From NCBI GenBank assembly GCA_036245805.1, contig BTRK01000005.1:34205469-34269468 (forward strand): DNA of 64,000 nucleotides, in the 5' to 3' direction. Below the pieces are notes generated by a model. That model was not told the DNA's origin, searched no databases, and saw nothing but the letters and a program-made list of their open reading frames with translations. The translations under genes were made by a program, and so were the position numbers. This DNA comes from Pristionchus mayeri (Eukaryota; Nematoda; Chromadorea; Rhabditida; Neodiplogasteridae). Of the stretch, positions 1 through 13,480 are shown piece by piece (position 1 is the first letter of the stretch; each line of letters opens with the position of its first letter).

Positions 1-3000
1 GATGATTGTCGAGAGAGTGGAGGAGCGCCTCATCAACAGGAAATCCATCTCCATGATTGAGTCATATCTCTTCGTCGATAAACATGACGCATTCCGATTC
101 ATCAAACTGCATGTACGTTTACTCAGATATCTTTTGAGTTCCTTTGAAGTAAGTATAAGCTCCTTTCAAATTTCAAATTGTAGACAAGAGCTATGGAAAG
201 ATTCAAAAGGAGTGACAACGATTATTGGGCAAGTATTTATTCATTCATTTCCCCATTGCTGATTTTGTTTTACGGGCAGGTAACGTATTTCATTTAGTGC
301 ACGAAAGAATATCACCAACTCTCTGATGCGGCTAAGTCTGCCTGTCAAAGAATCTCCAGAATCTATCCGAATGATGACGTAATGTGCTTCCCGTATTGGT
401 CGTAAGTGGTTTTCTCTTTCAAATATCGTTGTCAGAGATGAAATGCATGCTCTGCACGACGTCTGAATGTGTGCCCGAGTGGTCTAAGGGGCTGCTTAAA
501 TTTTGGGAACATGGGAGGAAACATCGGCAGGGGTTCGGCCACCCGATGCAATCCCTTTTACCAACTTTGCCAAGATTCGGAGAGTTTAGCGTGAACTCTT
601 CATTCTTGGCAAAAGCATTTATGTTTATGCCGGGTTGAATTCGACACACATCCCTCACTACATATCATGCTTCCAAAATGCAAGCGCCTTAGACCATTAG
701 ACCATGGATCCTGTGGTACCTATTTCATATCTGATAGTTGTAGAAATGCTCAAAAGAAAAGTTCATTAGTTCATCTGCGCTTTGAAATTCATTTTTGTCT
801 TCTTTCGCTCCGTGTTTTTCTTGTATTTTTAAACACTTTCCTTAATGACCAGCTATAATCTCATTGGCACGATTAATCCTTCAGCCGATCGGAGGCTCCC
901 TGCACAGAAATGGAAGAGGTCAAGGATACCATGGAAGCAAAGGGTAAACACCTGACTGTCTTCAGTCTTCAGTAAATTCGCATATTCGAATATATTCTCT
1001 TCTCTCTTTATTTCCGAATTTTCCCGCTCAACTATTTTAAGCATTAACCTGAAATGACATAATCCTATATTGTGTTTGTTTAGATGTCGTTGCCTTTGGC
1101 TGTTTCCCCTCTGTCTTCAGTATGAGGCGGGAGTTCGGAATTCTCAGTCGCCACTCAAGTGACTCCACGGTAGCGAATGACATCGGTGGATTGTTGTGGT
1201 AGGCACTTTAATTCCTGAGTTCTTTCAGAAACATCAAATCTAGATAATAATTTTGTTCCTAGACGATTTGTATGTGTATCATATCATATCATATCATATC
1301 ATATTTATCCTGACGTCAGGCACAATGGTCCTGCAGGAGGGTGACTTCAGTGTGGAGGGAATGGGGATCTTCGGTCTCAGAGCGTCGTTAGGTCAAGGGA
1401 TGGGATCTTCTTTGGCTTCTCTGGTCAACTGTAGGGACGATCGTGACGGATCTCCGTTGAGCATCGAAGTAGATCATCCTGCCGCCGAACACCTGACTTG
1501 CGCCGGTTAGGAACTCACAACGCAGACAGCGGGGCTTTCTTGACGGTAGATCACTCGAGACGATGGGAATCCGTCCGTGCTCCTCCTCTTGAAGTGTACC
1601 AAGTAGGCGATACTCTCCGAGTTGCCCAAGCTGACGGGAGAGGATTCCCCAAACTAGGTCGGAAAAGAGCGGGGTCAGGGACGACCGCCCATCACGAGCG
1701 CTAGAATGGAGAATGGAGAAGCTGTTTTTGGCTGTATGTGTTAACATGAACTTTTCACAGGGCGCTCGATGCAAAGCTTGAAGCGGACTATAATGACGAG
1801 GGAAGTAAACGTTATCTCCTCACCATGAGACTTGTAGCAAATGAGGATCGACCTTCAAAGTTCAAATGGAAGGCGGAGGGAATCATGGAGGTTTGAGACT
1901 ATAACACAGGTATCACGAGTCAGTGAAGGTGTGCGGGAACAATTTCCAACTTTTATTTTTTGTTTTGCTTTATATTATGGTGGTAGCATACACTTGAGAC
2001 AACTTCCCGAAAAATCTAGGTCACAGGTCCCAGATCCGGCTTTTAGGAATTTTCCGGTTTCACACCCGGCTATACCGTATTTCAGCTCCAAGTTGTGCTA
2101 CAGACGTGGGATTGGGCTCAAAATGAGCAGAATAATGAGATGAACAACTTTTTTCTGTTAAGTACGAAGCTGTGGGACTACAAATTCAGAAACTATGAAT
2201 GAAAAACTGAAATTCCAAGTATAAATAAAATCATACCACCTCGGTGTGTGACAAACAAAGTGAATTTTATTGCAGATTATGGAAGTTTAACTTCATACTC
2301 ATATAGGAAAAATAGTAATTGGAAATTTTAGGGGTGGACTTTTTTTCGCAATTTTGCTCCGAAGGTCGAAAAAATGAGGTGCCTACTTTTGAAAAATTCT
2401 CATCTCGCAGATTTATCATTTCAATCGATCAGTTTAATCAATTTATAACATTTCCCGATCAAAGAAGTTAGATGACGTTGATAGAGAATGAATTTTCAGC
2501 ACTTCAAAAAAATCGATTTCCGACCCGCCTAAAATGCCAAGTTCGTGAGCATTCATTTCAGGATTTACCCAGCTCTGAAATTGAACTCAGAGTGCAATCA
2601 ACAGTTGTGTCTGAGAAGAGTACATCGTACCATTGTGTGCTCTCCAGTCGGTTCCATTCCCTTTATTCATATGCTCGAACTTGCAATATCGCGATGGTCG
2701 TAGTTCAACAAAAATATATTTTGACTAAATTTTAAACTGTGCTCGATATTTTCGATCACTAAAAATCATTTTGAAAGCAGCTGAGATAGAAAACATTGAT
2801 AATTTCAATATAATGCGCGTTTAAAAATTTTAAATGAAATTTTTTGCACTTTTTTAATTTTGAATTTTTGAACAATCTTGAAAGTGGCTTCAATTATACC
2901 ATATTTCACATAATCTACTCTAAAAATGATTTTTGGTGATCGACAATAGCGAGCACAGTTTAAAATTTAGTCAAAATATATTTTTGTTGAACTACGACCT

Positions 3001-6000
3001 TCGCGATATTGCAAGTTCGAGCATATGAATAAAGGGAATGGAACCGACTGGAGAGCACACAATGGTACGATGTACTCTTCTCAGTCACAACTGTTGATTG
3101 CACTCTGAGTTCAATTTCAGAGCTGGGTAAATCCGGAGATGAATGCTCACGAACTTGGCACAGGTCGGAAATCGATTTTTTTTGAAGTGCTGAAAATTCA
3201 TTCTTTATCAACGTCATCTAACTTCTTTGATCGGGAAATGATATAAATTGATTAAACTGATCGATTGAAATGATAAATCTGCGAGATGAGAATTTTTAAA
3301 AAGTTGGCACCTCATTTTTTCGACCTTCGGAGCAAAATTGCGAAAAAAAGTCCCCCCCCCCCTAAAATTTCCAATTACTATTTTTCCTATATGAGTATGA
3401 AGTTAAACTTCCATAATCTGCAATAAAATTCACTTTGTTTGTCACTCACCGAGGTGGTATGATTTTATTTATACTTGGAATTTCAGTTTTTCATTCATAG
3501 TTTCTGAATTTGTAGTCCCACAGCTTCGTACTTAACAGAAAAAAGTTGTTCATCTCATTATTCTGCTCATTTTGAGCCCAATCCCACGTCTGTAGCACAA
3601 CTTGGTGCTGAAATACGGTATAGCCGGGTGTGAAACCGGAAAATTCCTAAAAGCCGGATCTGGGACCTGTGCCCTAGATTTTTCGGGAAGTTGTCTCTAG
3701 TGTATGCTACCACCATAATATAAGGCCAAACAAAAATTAAAAGTTTTGAATTGTTCCCGGGGTGTGTTTTTTTCATCCGCTGACTCATGATACATGTGAT
3801 AACTTGTAATTTCGATATGCTGGGATCAATAATAAGCTATACATATTGGATACTCCGCTGCCTTTATTCATTTGAAATTGCAAACTGAATGATATTGTAG
3901 GTCGAAGTTACCTTCCTGACGAAAGGAGTCGTTCTAATGGATCAATCTGACCCCACGTATTGCACTGAGTTAGTTGACTCGAAAGGAGAGCGTATAAATT
4001 CTCAGGAAACCAATCCCTACCCTGTTAAAAAGGAGGCAAGTCTTATGTGTTCATATTTCTATTTTGTTTAAGATACATTCCACGAGAAAACGTACCTTTT
4101 GGAAGGGTCGACGGATGGCTTTTTTGCAACCCCCCTCAATATTTTGCTGGTGAAGTCCCCATACCAAGTGCTGATATTTGGCCCAATATGAAGGGCTCTG
4201 GTGCACTTTCCGAAAAATTCCAGACTAGGCCCAAAAAAATCGAATATTTCAATTTTCTGAAAAGTAATATCACGCCTCTCACCTAAGAATCGAACTGAAT
4301 TGAACATTTCTCGGATTAGGACGAAACTACGTGGATGATTTTTTTTTAATAATGAGTAGGTTTTATCTCGATCAGATAGATCCGGAGAAACTCATTTGCA
4401 TATGATCATTCCGAAGGCCCTGGTACCTGGTCGTTGGTTCTGGTATACACCTTTAACCATGGCTATAACCGTTATCCTTCCTTCACTTTCCTTCACTTTG
4501 AGCAAAAATCTTCCTGTGAGTGACCCCCACTAACTTTTTGAGCTCTACCGATGTGTACAAACTAGAACTCATGAAAATGACTTTGAACAATGCTATATTC
4601 AGCGCAACTTTTCTAAAAATCTATGGTGAAGACGCAAATGAAATTCATGGAGTGGAAAGTGAAGATCGAGGGCTTTAAAATGAATGGTTTGTGGTATTCA
4701 GATCATCGCCCCTAAGCAAGTTATATAGCTTTGAAGTTTAGAGTTCATTTGAAGTCACTTCATTAGAGGCAGACCGCGCGCTTTTCGCTGTGAAGCAGAG
4801 AATGAGAGGAGGGTCGACCATTGACTTTCAATTTCTAATATGTTTCAAATATTCTATGAATAAAGCTTATCATAGTTCATTTAAGACATGCCAGAAACAT
4901 ATTTGAAATTAGAAGACGATGGTCGACCCTCCTCTCATTCTCCTCTTCACTGCGAAAAGCGCGCGGTCTGCCTCTGATCAAATGACTTCAAATCAATTCG
5001 AAACTTCAAAGCTATATAACTTGCTTAGGGGCGATGATCTGAACACCACAAACCACTCATTTTAAAGCCCTCAAGCTCCACTTTCCACTCCATGAATTTC
5101 TTTTGCGTCTTCACCATAGATTTTTAGAAAAGTTGCGCTGAATATAGCATTGTTCAAAGTCATTTTCATGAGTTCTAGTTTGTACACATCGGTAGAGCTC
5201 AAAAAGGTAGTGGGGGTCACTCACAGGAAGATTTTTGCTCAAAGTGAAGGGGAACGGATACAATCAAGGTTAAAGGTGGGTACCAGAACAAACGACCAGG
5301 TACCAGGGCCTTCGGAATCATCGTATGCAAATGAGAAGTTGGTAGTATGTTTAGGGATCGCATAGAAGTTCAAAACGGAAGAAAACTCGATTTAGGTAAT
5401 TTCGCCTTCACTTTGATCCTTACGTGAGAGGCGTGATATATTATAGGTTTTTCGGGACTATTTTTCGATGAAAATAACGAAAAACAAACTTTGAATGCGA
5501 TCAGATGTCGATAAAGAGTCGAAAACGTCGTTTTGCAATCTGAGAGTGTCTCAAACTCTAGGAATTTCCAAAATTTCGAAAAAATCGTAGTTTCTCGGGT
5601 TTTCAAGTCATTAGCACATGCACTTGAGCGTGAAATGCACAAACATGATGTAAATATGCATTAGAAATACGTATCTGGTAAAATTCGGCGTATCCGATGA
5701 TTGCAAACTTGATTTTGACGAAAAAAATATCGCTCTTTGTGAAATTTGAGAAATTCGTTTTTTCCAAAAACCAAAATTTCAAAATGAAGACCTCAAAATG
5801 TCTGACTATGGCCTCAAATTGTTTGATTCGATATAAAAATAAGATTCGATAGTCAAAAGAGCCCATTCGGCTTGATTTGGAGAAAGTGTGATGGTTTTGC
5901 TCCAAGAGCTTGCCCTAAGTGAGCATTTTTCTGGAAACCATAACTTCAGAGCACATGGTAGAAATTCCATGAAATTCGGACTTTATGTGTAGTTTTACAC

Positions 6001-9000
6001 GGGGAATCCGAAAATGTAATTAGTTTTGGTACGCTGGTTGGAAAAATTTTCAGGACGGGCTAAAATCTTCGATAATCGACGTTTTCGGCTCCTTATCGAC
6101 ATCTGATCGCATTCAAAGTATGTTTTTCGTTATTTTCATCGAAAAATAGTCCCGAAAAACCTATAATATATTACTTTTCAGAAAATTGAAATTTTCGATT
6201 TTTTTTGGGCCTAGTCTGGCATTTTTCGGAAAGTGCACCAGAGCCCTTCATATTGGGCCAAATATCAGCACTTGGTATGGGGACTTTACCAGCGAAATAT
6301 TGAGGGGGTTGCAAAAAAGCCATCCGTGGGTCGGTACGTTTTCTCGTGGAATGTCTCTTAATATGTTGTATGAAATATGCGTGAAATTGGAATTTATCTT
6401 ATTTCCTTGCTTTCTTGTAGTTCTCATTCGCCGTGGACTCGGATAATCTCAAATCGATGTCGCCAGTCGTTTGTGTGATGTTGAATGACCTTGAAGATGA
6501 GTATGAGTGGGAAGAGGATATGGAAGATGGAATATCAGTGAAGACTCGAATTCATCTCACTAAGGTAACTGGAGTGAGGTAAACTTTTTTATGTCTGAAT
6601 TGTATATTTTTTCGTCGCAGTTTAATATACATGGGTAAAAACCCGATTTTGGGATAAATGGTCGAAAGTGCTGGGATTATTTCTATAACTTTGTACGCTG
6701 TTTATCACGCCTCTTACGAGAGAATCGAACAGATTCTGGCAAAGCGGCCATATTTCAGTTTCCGGTTTTCGACGTTTTTGAGGTCTACCAAGGTCAACTA
6801 AGACCCCCGTGACTGGATTAGTCACTACAACGGTTCCTAATCGAGATGCTGCGCCGGTCGCTCGCGCGACTCTTTCTTTGAAATTTCATTTATGGCTTCA
6901 AACCAAACATGAAAATGCCATTTTTCGTTTCCCGGGCTATCTTTGCGTACTCTATCGATCCTTCAATTCCATTTTTCCAGGATTTCAGTACTGAAGGTGC
7001 TACATTCAACTGGGCATAGCTGGAAAACGGCTCGAAAAGCCACTGATTTTTGTAGCTGGATTCGCCTTCTCGAGACGCGTCGTTTAAGGGGTTTGAGCTC
7101 CTATATCTCGGGGGGTAACTTAGTTTCCATAGCTAAAAACATTTTTAGATGATTTGAACTTATTTTTCACTGCGCAATTTCATTGTTCACACTCTCATTC
7201 CTGTGAAACTCATCGGAAATAATTGAAAAGCAGTGCGAGCACGAACGAATGACGAGAAATGAGAGGGCGAACAATGAAATTGCAAAGTGAAAAATAAGTT
7301 CAAATCATCTAAAAATGTTTTTAGCTATGGAAACTAAGTTACCCCCCGAGATATGGAAGCTCAAACCCCTTAAACGACGCGTCTCGAGAAGGCGAATCCA
7401 GCTAACCGAAAAAATCAGTGGCTTTTCGAGCCGTTTTCAAGCTATACCATGTTGAATGTAGCACCTTCATTATTGAAATCCTGGACAATCGGAATTGAAG
7501 GATCGATAGAGCACGTAAAGATAGCCCGGGAAACGAAAAATGACCTTGTCATGTTTGCTTTGAAGCCATAAATAAAATTTCAAAGAAAGAGGCGCGCGAG
7601 CGACCGGTGCAGCAGCTCGATGAGGAACAGCTGTAGTGACTAATCCAGTCACGGGGTCTTAGTTGACCTTGGTAGACCTCAAAAACGTCGAAAACCGGAA
7701 ACTGAAATATGGCCGCTTTGCCAGAAACCCATCATTTTGAGTCGATTCTCTCGTAATAGCCGTGTTATGAGCCATTCCTTGAAGGTACGCAAGGCCAGTT
7801 TTAGCCAATATCTTTTTATCTCGAAATAACAGGGAGTAAATGATCGATTCGATTCTGGTGGCTCTCATCGTTGGTATTGGGTATGGGGAGATGGGTGTCT
7901 GGTTACGGGATAGGGGATACTACCCTGGGTATGGTAGGGAAGGGGCTGTGCAACACAGTATGCTCTTTTAGGTTGGGTCAACTCGGGTGTGGGCCTCTGG
8001 TATCTCTGCTCGTAGAGTAGAGGCTAACCCAGGCACAGAGTAGGAGAGGTCAAGGGTTGCAGTATCCAGGGAGTACTAATCCGAGAGTGAGAGCTATGCC
8101 CCACTATCTCTCAAGTAGAGTGCTGGGAGGAAGAGCAATTTCGCGCACTTTCGAAAACTTCGAACTGTCGTATCTCACAAATGAGTTGAACAACTTTAAG
8201 AAGAGTTGATTCCAATCGATCCAGAATCTATTAAAGACCATTTTCCTTCTTTGAATGGTAAATAATATTTACGCAATTGTTAGATTATTCGCTCTAATAT
8301 GCAAATGAGATGCCCAACCCAGTCAAAATACGGCAAAAGTTAAGTGTATATGTTAACTCAATATTATCTGTCTCCAAAATACCAATTTTCGCCCTTCTTA
8401 CCTATTGTATGAGCGGATTTATCATTTCCAAACTCTTCCTTCCAGCACTCTAGCCCCAAGATGACTCGCTCGGAAAAGGGGGGGGGGACAGGCCAGGGGG
8501 GGGGGGGGGTAGGAGGGGACGGGCTCGTTAACGACAGCTTTGACAACGACCCGTAGAAAACATTTAAACGTAGAAAACGTAGAAAACATTTCGACTGTGT
8601 TCCGTACCATGTTCAATGAGAATTCATCAGGTTTTCATAATAAATATGAGCTCAAAGGAGTGAAGTATCAGGTATTTATTCTTTATGTGTTATCTGGTAA
8701 ATTTTGCGAAAGAGGATTTTTTATGTCCTATTTCTCAGAGAATGGATTGGAAAAAGGGGAGAGAGTTAGTTCTTTTCGGGATTTTTTCCGGAAATTACTG
8801 AATAATTGATTTCCTGCTGTTGATGTTTCATGGCGCTCCGAGCGGTAATTGAATTGAAAGATTGTTTGTAGACTACATAATATTGAATGCTCTGAAATCG
8901 AAGTTTCATATCGATTGATTCATGGGGACTTGAGATAAGGAAATCGACTTGAAGTCTGTCTACAAACAAATTGAGGTAATTAATTCGGGGGGGAGCATTT

Positions 9001-9358
9001 ACGCAACGGAGTACCATTCGCTTGGCAGAAGGAGTAGCAACATTTGTATATGCTAATGTGGGGGAGCACATACTGGTAACAACGCAACAACTCCCATATT
9101 GCTACTCCTTCTGCCAAGCGAATGGTACTCCGTTGCGGAAATGCCCGCCCCCATTAATTCGTTTCGTTGTAATTTTCTAACTAAAAACAAATGGTGTGTT
9201 GTTTCTGTAATACGCGACAAGAACCAAGCACTTTGACAATCATAATCGTAAACATATCAATACATTGTTTCCAGAACACTCCTGCATACAAAGCAATGGA
9301 TAATGGAAGGGCGAGAGAAATGCTCGACTGGATGATTAAGACATTTTCGAAAAATTAA
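1..9358 (+). CDS. MATH-BTB protein, first of two tandem paralogues (5' partial)
   Basis: Exons chained by phase: 1-112, 184-228, 298-401, 885-943, 1084-1198, 1761-1890, 3901-4035, 6421-6564; then BTB-like 8583-8671, probably 8935-8975, and the last exon 9275-9358 with stop TAA. All phases close over the first eight exons. The middle (GGLLWALDAKL... YLLTMRL... KFKWKAEG) matches the MATH fold and aligns with the clearer copy in the next gene. Exon 8583-8671 (NISTVFRTMFNENSS) is the BTB core, and the last exon (NTPAYKAMDNGRAREMLDWMIKTF) is the usual C-terminal helix of nematode bath genes. MATH-BTB proteins are Cullin-3 substrate adaptors. Two introns use GC donors (229 and 4036). No counterpart of the first BTB half is visible between 6565 and 8582, so the gene may be damaged or an exon was missed. 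Introns carry foldbacks at 1905-3798, 4070-6359 and 6705-7767. The start of translation may lie outside the window. Confidence 0.6.
466..660 (+). other. tRNA-Leu-like fragment (degenerate)
   Basis: Positions 472-496 read like the A box/D arm of tRNA-Leu (CCCGAGTGGTCTAAGG), and B-box-like GGTTCG stands at 533-538 with a second weaker one near 628. No acceptor stem pairs and the T stem is broken. This could be an old tRNA-derived SINE or a tRNA pseudogene in the intron between exons 3 and 4 of the MATH-BTB gene. Confidence 0.25.
1276..1304. repeat. (ATATC)n microsatellite
   Basis: About six copies of a pentanucleotide ATATC/CATAT in an intron. Confidence 0.9.
1905..3798. mobile_element. foldback transposon, CAC...GTG ends, 4-bp TSD ATAA
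   Basis: The left half (1905 to about 2880) is the reverse complement of the right half (about 2890 to 3798), with only scattered mismatches. Ends read CACAGGTATCACGAGTCAG and the inverted CACATGTATCATGAGTCAG, flanked by ATAA at 1901-1904 and 3799-3802. A 4-bp AT-rich duplication with CAC termini fits Chapaev-type CMC elements, but no transposase remains. It fills nearly the whole intron 1891-3900. A relative with TSD ATAT lies at 16459-17815. Confidence 0.8.
4070..6359. mobile_element. foldback element (outer), CCACGAGAAAACGTACC arms
   Basis: Arm 4070-4270 is repeated inverted at about 6165-6359, and the interior 5437-6164 continues the hairpin. The outer end ATTCCACGAGAAAACGTACC is shared with the elements at 16252-19180. 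It lies in the GC-AG intron 4036-6420 of the MATH-BTB gene and has been split by the element at 4271-5436. Confidence 0.7.
4271..5436. mobile_element. foldback MITE with TA target duplication, nested
   Basis: Ends are TCACGCCTCTCAC and inverted GTGAGAGGCGTGA, with the hairpin centre near 4870. Removing it and one TA restores the host arm as it reads in the uninterrupted opposite arm near 6165, which proves a TA duplication (Tc1/mariner-like). Confidence 0.8.
6705..7767. mobile_element. foldback MITE, same TCACGCCTC family
   Basis: Left end TCACGCCTCTTACGAGAGAA follows TA at 6703-6704; the right end is more decayed. Arms are about 500 bp, with the centre near 7230 between two oppositely oriented CACTGCGCAATTTCATTG-type blocks. 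It is intronic in the MATH-BTB gene. No coding capacity seen. Confidence 0.7.
7768..8582. other. intron/intergenic stretch without a gene call
   Basis: Contains a GC-richer block (7870-8140) of unknown origin, a G-run cluster at 8478-8512, and three tandem copies of a CGTAGAAAAC motif at about 8551-8588 directly before the BTB exon, so three alternative TAG acceptors stand in a row. No exon recognised. Confidence 0.4.
8987..9152. mobile_element. hAT-type MITE, 8-bp TSD ATTAATTC
   Basis: 166-bp near-perfect palindrome with G-rich ends and CGCAACGGAGTACCATTCGC arms, flanked on both sides by ATTAATTC (8979-8986 and 9153-9160). An 8-bp duplication is the mark of hAT elements. A second family member is at 13792-14142. 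Confidence 0.85.
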
Positions 9359-10577
9359 GTGTCCTCATAAGAAACATTCATCTGTACCATTTGTGTCGTC
9401 TTCCTGTGATTATATTTCAAATTTCTTAGATCTATGTTGCTACTCTATGTGTTTTTCTCGTACTCTGTACTATTTGGTTATCAGTTTTGATTTTGTTGAT
9501 GCTAGTATTCCTTTAAGTACGTATTGATCATTCTATCGATAAAGCGTTAGGCTAATATTTTGTTCTTTTTTCCGCATTGCGATTATCTGCTCCGCTACAA
9601 TACTTTCCTAGTTATAGTCATGTTAATCTAATTCAAAATTTATTCAGAATGTCTCTTCATAGAAGGAAGACGAAAGAGGACAAATTGATGGAACCGAAAA
9701 ACGGTATGATATTTTTAGATGCGAGATCGTTCGGTCTATCATGAGCAGGAATGCGACTCTACCTTAAATCTCTGTTTCAGATAGTGCTGCTTCGGGATTA
9801 ATTCGTTTTAACGGGCGTGTCAGCATGATCGTTGAGAGAGGAATGTTCTCCAATGAAGTTGAAGTGCTTGGGTCGCGATGGTGAGATTTTTAGATATTTA
9901 AATAATTTTGTGCGCATCTGATGCTCTTTTCTTCCAAATTTATGATTCAAACCATGAATGTTTTCCAGGAATTTGCTGATGAAGAAAAACGCATCGTCAC
10001 ACCTGGGAGTGTACCTCGTTCACCGTACATATGAGACCCGGCCCTGGAGTATCGATGTTTCTGCTCAGTTCAAACTCGTGGGAACGGGAGAAGTGGGACA
10101 TCGAGAATTCGAGGTTTGATTTTAACATATATTTCTATTAAAATGCTGGTACAGCGCATATACATAAATTCATGACACGTGTTTAACTTTCCCCAACCCC
10201 AGTTCCATTGCCGCAATTCTTTAATTGTAAATGCTTTTTAAACGCTTGTGATTTTGATTGAAAACCATTCCAAACGGAGGTTATTTAAAACTTCGCCAAA
10301 CTTTAGCAGCGTAGCTAATCTATGGTAGTTACCTCGTCAGCTCAAAAATACGTTTAACAACGGAAATACAAGATCAGGCTTCGACGAAGCTATTAAATGG
10401 AATGATCTCGTCGATAAGGAAAAGGTATTTTATAGTAGAGAACAGTGAATAAATATGATTGCTCAGGGATTCGTAAGCGAGGAAGGCTATGAGGAACATA
10501 TCGTCATTGAAGCTTGGATTGCTCTCTCAAATATCGTCAGAATAAGGTTATTTCTCTAACTGTTTTTATTGTTTGTA

Positions 10578-11813
10578 TTAGGTTGTCCGGAAAGTCTTTG
10601 TGTATTTTTCGAAACTTTATTTCTTGGGGATGAGAAAAGCATACGTTCAATTATACCTTTCCTCATTATTGACAATATGTGCCCAACGTACCTGCAATGT
10701 ATGGATCCCCTCCCTTTAGAACCCGCATGGGCGCGAATCAAAGTATTGCTTGAGAGCATACTCGAGACTTCCACGGTAATTGAACGACCTATCTCTAAGA
10801 ACATAGGCCAGGTCTGCGAAAAGCCAGTAATCAGGCGTGGCCATGCCAGGAGAATACGGGGGGTGAGGGAGAACCATCCATCCATATCCAGCCAATTCCT
10901 GCTTGACTTGATTGGAGTCCTGGGGAGGCGAACTTTTTGCTGAATATACACTTTCTTGTTCTTCAGCCTTGAACGATCGACTTCCAACTTCAAATGCTGT
11001 AGCTATGTGATGTACTTGGCCCCGATAATTGTCATGCCCTCAGGGAGTAGCTCCGAGTAGATCACGCCATCCGCTCCCCACCAAATTACCAGCTTGTTTT
11101 TCTTGGGGTGCATTTGAAGTTTCTGACAAAATGCGGGGTCTCTCCTTCTCCAACAAACTGGGCTCTGCTGTGGTTATTATCGTAGAGGATCCACTACTCA
11201 TTACCCGTTATGAGCCGTTCCAGACATCGATCCCCACCTTGGAGAATCAGGTGAGTAATGGAAAATCGACTCGACGGCCTCGGTTGGCTTGGTTCAGATC
11301 ATGGGATATGAATCGACCGATTAATTTCCTCCTTTCAAGAGATCTCAAGCCTTCTCTGACAGTGATATGGTGGACTCTAAGTGCAATAAAAATTTCACGG
11401 GCACTTTGAAGTGGGTCCGTTTCAACAGCTTTCTTCAAATTCCCAAAATGCAACGAACGCGGTCTCCCAGATCGATCCCATTCATTGAGGGAAAAGTCGT
11501 CTTCTTCGAAGCGATTGATCCAATTCCTGAAGGTGATGTAGAGAGGGCATGTGTATTATAAACATTCTTCAGTAGGGTCTCCGAATCCTTCATCGTGGTG
11601 TAGGATAGAGTGATGTAAAGCACAACATGTTGGACGTGGGTGGCTCCAGGAACACACATCGTTGCTCTACTAGAGAGGAAGGGAATGGAGAGTTGCTTAC
11701 TATAACGGCCCCTCACTGTTTCTTATTTACTAGGAATGAGGGAAATCCAAAGTGCATTAGGGACGAACAGTGTTAAAACAAAACCATACACAAAGACTTT
11801 CCGGACAACCTGA
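10578..11813 (-). mobile_element. mariner element with dead transposase
   Basis: TIRs read YAGGTTGTCCGGAAAGTCT at both ends, flanked by TA (10576-10577, 11814-11815); 1236 bp, normal mariner size. The minus strand holds mariner transposase in pieces and different frames: the N-terminal HTH (RNWINRFEEDDFSLNEW, DRSGRP) near 11540, the second HTH (LKKAVETDPLQSAREIF) at 11247-11453, WWGADGVIYSELLPEG near 11060, and VLPHPPYSPGMATPDYWLF near 10870 (family: YSPDLAPxDYHLF). Several frameshifts and stops make it inactive. It lies in intron 10547-11910 of the second MATH-BTB gene. Confidence 0.9.
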
Positions 11814-12212
11814 TAAAATATAAGTGATAAGCATAATATGTAAAATCTATCCAACGCCTTCCATTTTCATTGATACTATCGAGAGAAACATAAGTGAGGT
11901 AATGTTGTAGACAAATTGCAAAATTCGATTTCACTGCTTCTTCGTCTAGTGACGCGATTTTGATTGTGGAAGGGAAGGAACTGCACGTCCACAAACAGAT
12001 TTGAATGCAGTAATATGTAAATTGTTTAGTCACAACGGTATGCTGTTGTTTCAGTACCTTTCAAACATTTCGACTGTGTTCTGCTCTATGTTCAACGATA
12101 ATTCATCCGTCATAGGTGAAAAAATTTGATGGTAATGATTTTTTTGTATCTAATTTCTTGCTCGTTGTATCTTACTTACGATCGATCGAGAAAAGGGGAA
12201 CGTAAGAAAATA

Positions 12213-13480
12213 TTAGGTTGGTAAGAAAGTAATGTTAGATTTGGATCATGATATTTGAGCTAGCCCAAAATCATTTTCGTTAAAGATCTGAAGCTGGCTC
12301 GGTAGCGCATATAACGGGACTACTTGGTAAATATAAATATATATTCGAATCGCCTTACGCTTTATGGCTATCCGGAAAATAATCAATCTTACAAACTGAA
12401 ATATTTTCACAAGTTTTAAAATTGTTTTCTGCCTCTTGTATTTGCAGGTGAAAAATAGCTGGATAATCTCATATAGTAGAGTGAGTAGCACATTGACAGT
12501 TCTCTCGAATAATATGTCATACGTAGTGCATTCCTCAATATAACGTGATTTATACACCATTTACAACAACCCTTACTGAGGAAACACTTCTCAAACGACA
12601 ATGTTTCTTGTTTCGGGGATCATTCAGCCTGGTTTCATTCCAAGTGCGCTTGCATTATGTACTGTGAAGCAACGTAATATAGAGGGACAATTCAACTCAC
12701 CCTTCTTCTACTTCTTGAAAACACAGATTTTCATTATTGTCAAATAAAAGTCAAAATCGGCAAAATTTCATTTTTTGGTGCACATTGTAGGGGTGCATAA
12801 CCGTAGAATAGAGCAATCCCCTGATTTAGCCCAGCCGAATACTTATAGATAAAGAGTTGCTTTAACTGTTAACCTCAAAAGTTAGGAGTTTTCACGAAAG
12901 ATTGAATCATCAATTTGCCAAATGTTCGAATTTCGATGTTCAAATTACAGGGTCCGGGTAGTGAATGCTTCTTGTATTTTGTAGACTTATGGTATGATCT
13001 CATAATTACAAGTTTAAGCTGAACATGAACCGTACTATCCCTTTAGCAGCATTTGGTATCTATACTCCTATTGTTACGGATAAATGATCAGGCCAAGTAT
13101 TTTTGTTGATTGTCCGAGAGAGTCGAGTTAAAAAAACAGTGTCTTTCCAGACGGGCCTTTTGTAGCGGACCAGGTTCACATGTCGTATTGTAATGCACGT
13201 ATGTCGTACTTTTCGCATATGACATAAACTGTGCCATTTGTTAACTCTACCTGGATTGCTTGGCGAAAACTTAATCAGATAAACTCTCCGTTGATGCATT
13301 TTTGAACTCGTCCTGTGGCCTCAATGCTAATTGAATTGGATAGAACGAATGTGCGATGGAAAGAGTATCCACGCACTCAACGAACATTCACATAAATATG
13401 ATAATCAGGTGGCAGCAAAAGATGGGATATCCCAAAAATCCAAAATTTCAAAATCTAACATTACTTTCTTACCAGCCTGA
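12213..13480. mobile_element. mariner-like element, TTAGGTTGGTAAGAAAGTA TIR
   Basis: About 31-bp TIRs are flanked by TA (12211-12212, 13481-13482). At 1268 bp it has mariner length, but no conserved transposase motif could be read. It shares TIR and scattered internal similarity with 40497-41760, so both are old copies of one subfamily. It interrupts the BTB half of the second MATH-BTB gene. Confidence 0.8.

Noticed and set aside
2472..3217. Pair of 85-87-residue open frames on opposite strands with nearly the same protein
   Set aside because: They are the two arms of the foldback at 1905-3798; no family match and no splice context.
12246..13299. Minus-strand open frames inside the 12213-13480 element as mariner transposase
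   Set aside because: Unlike the 10578 copy, no HTH or PHPPYSPDLAP-type motif can be read.
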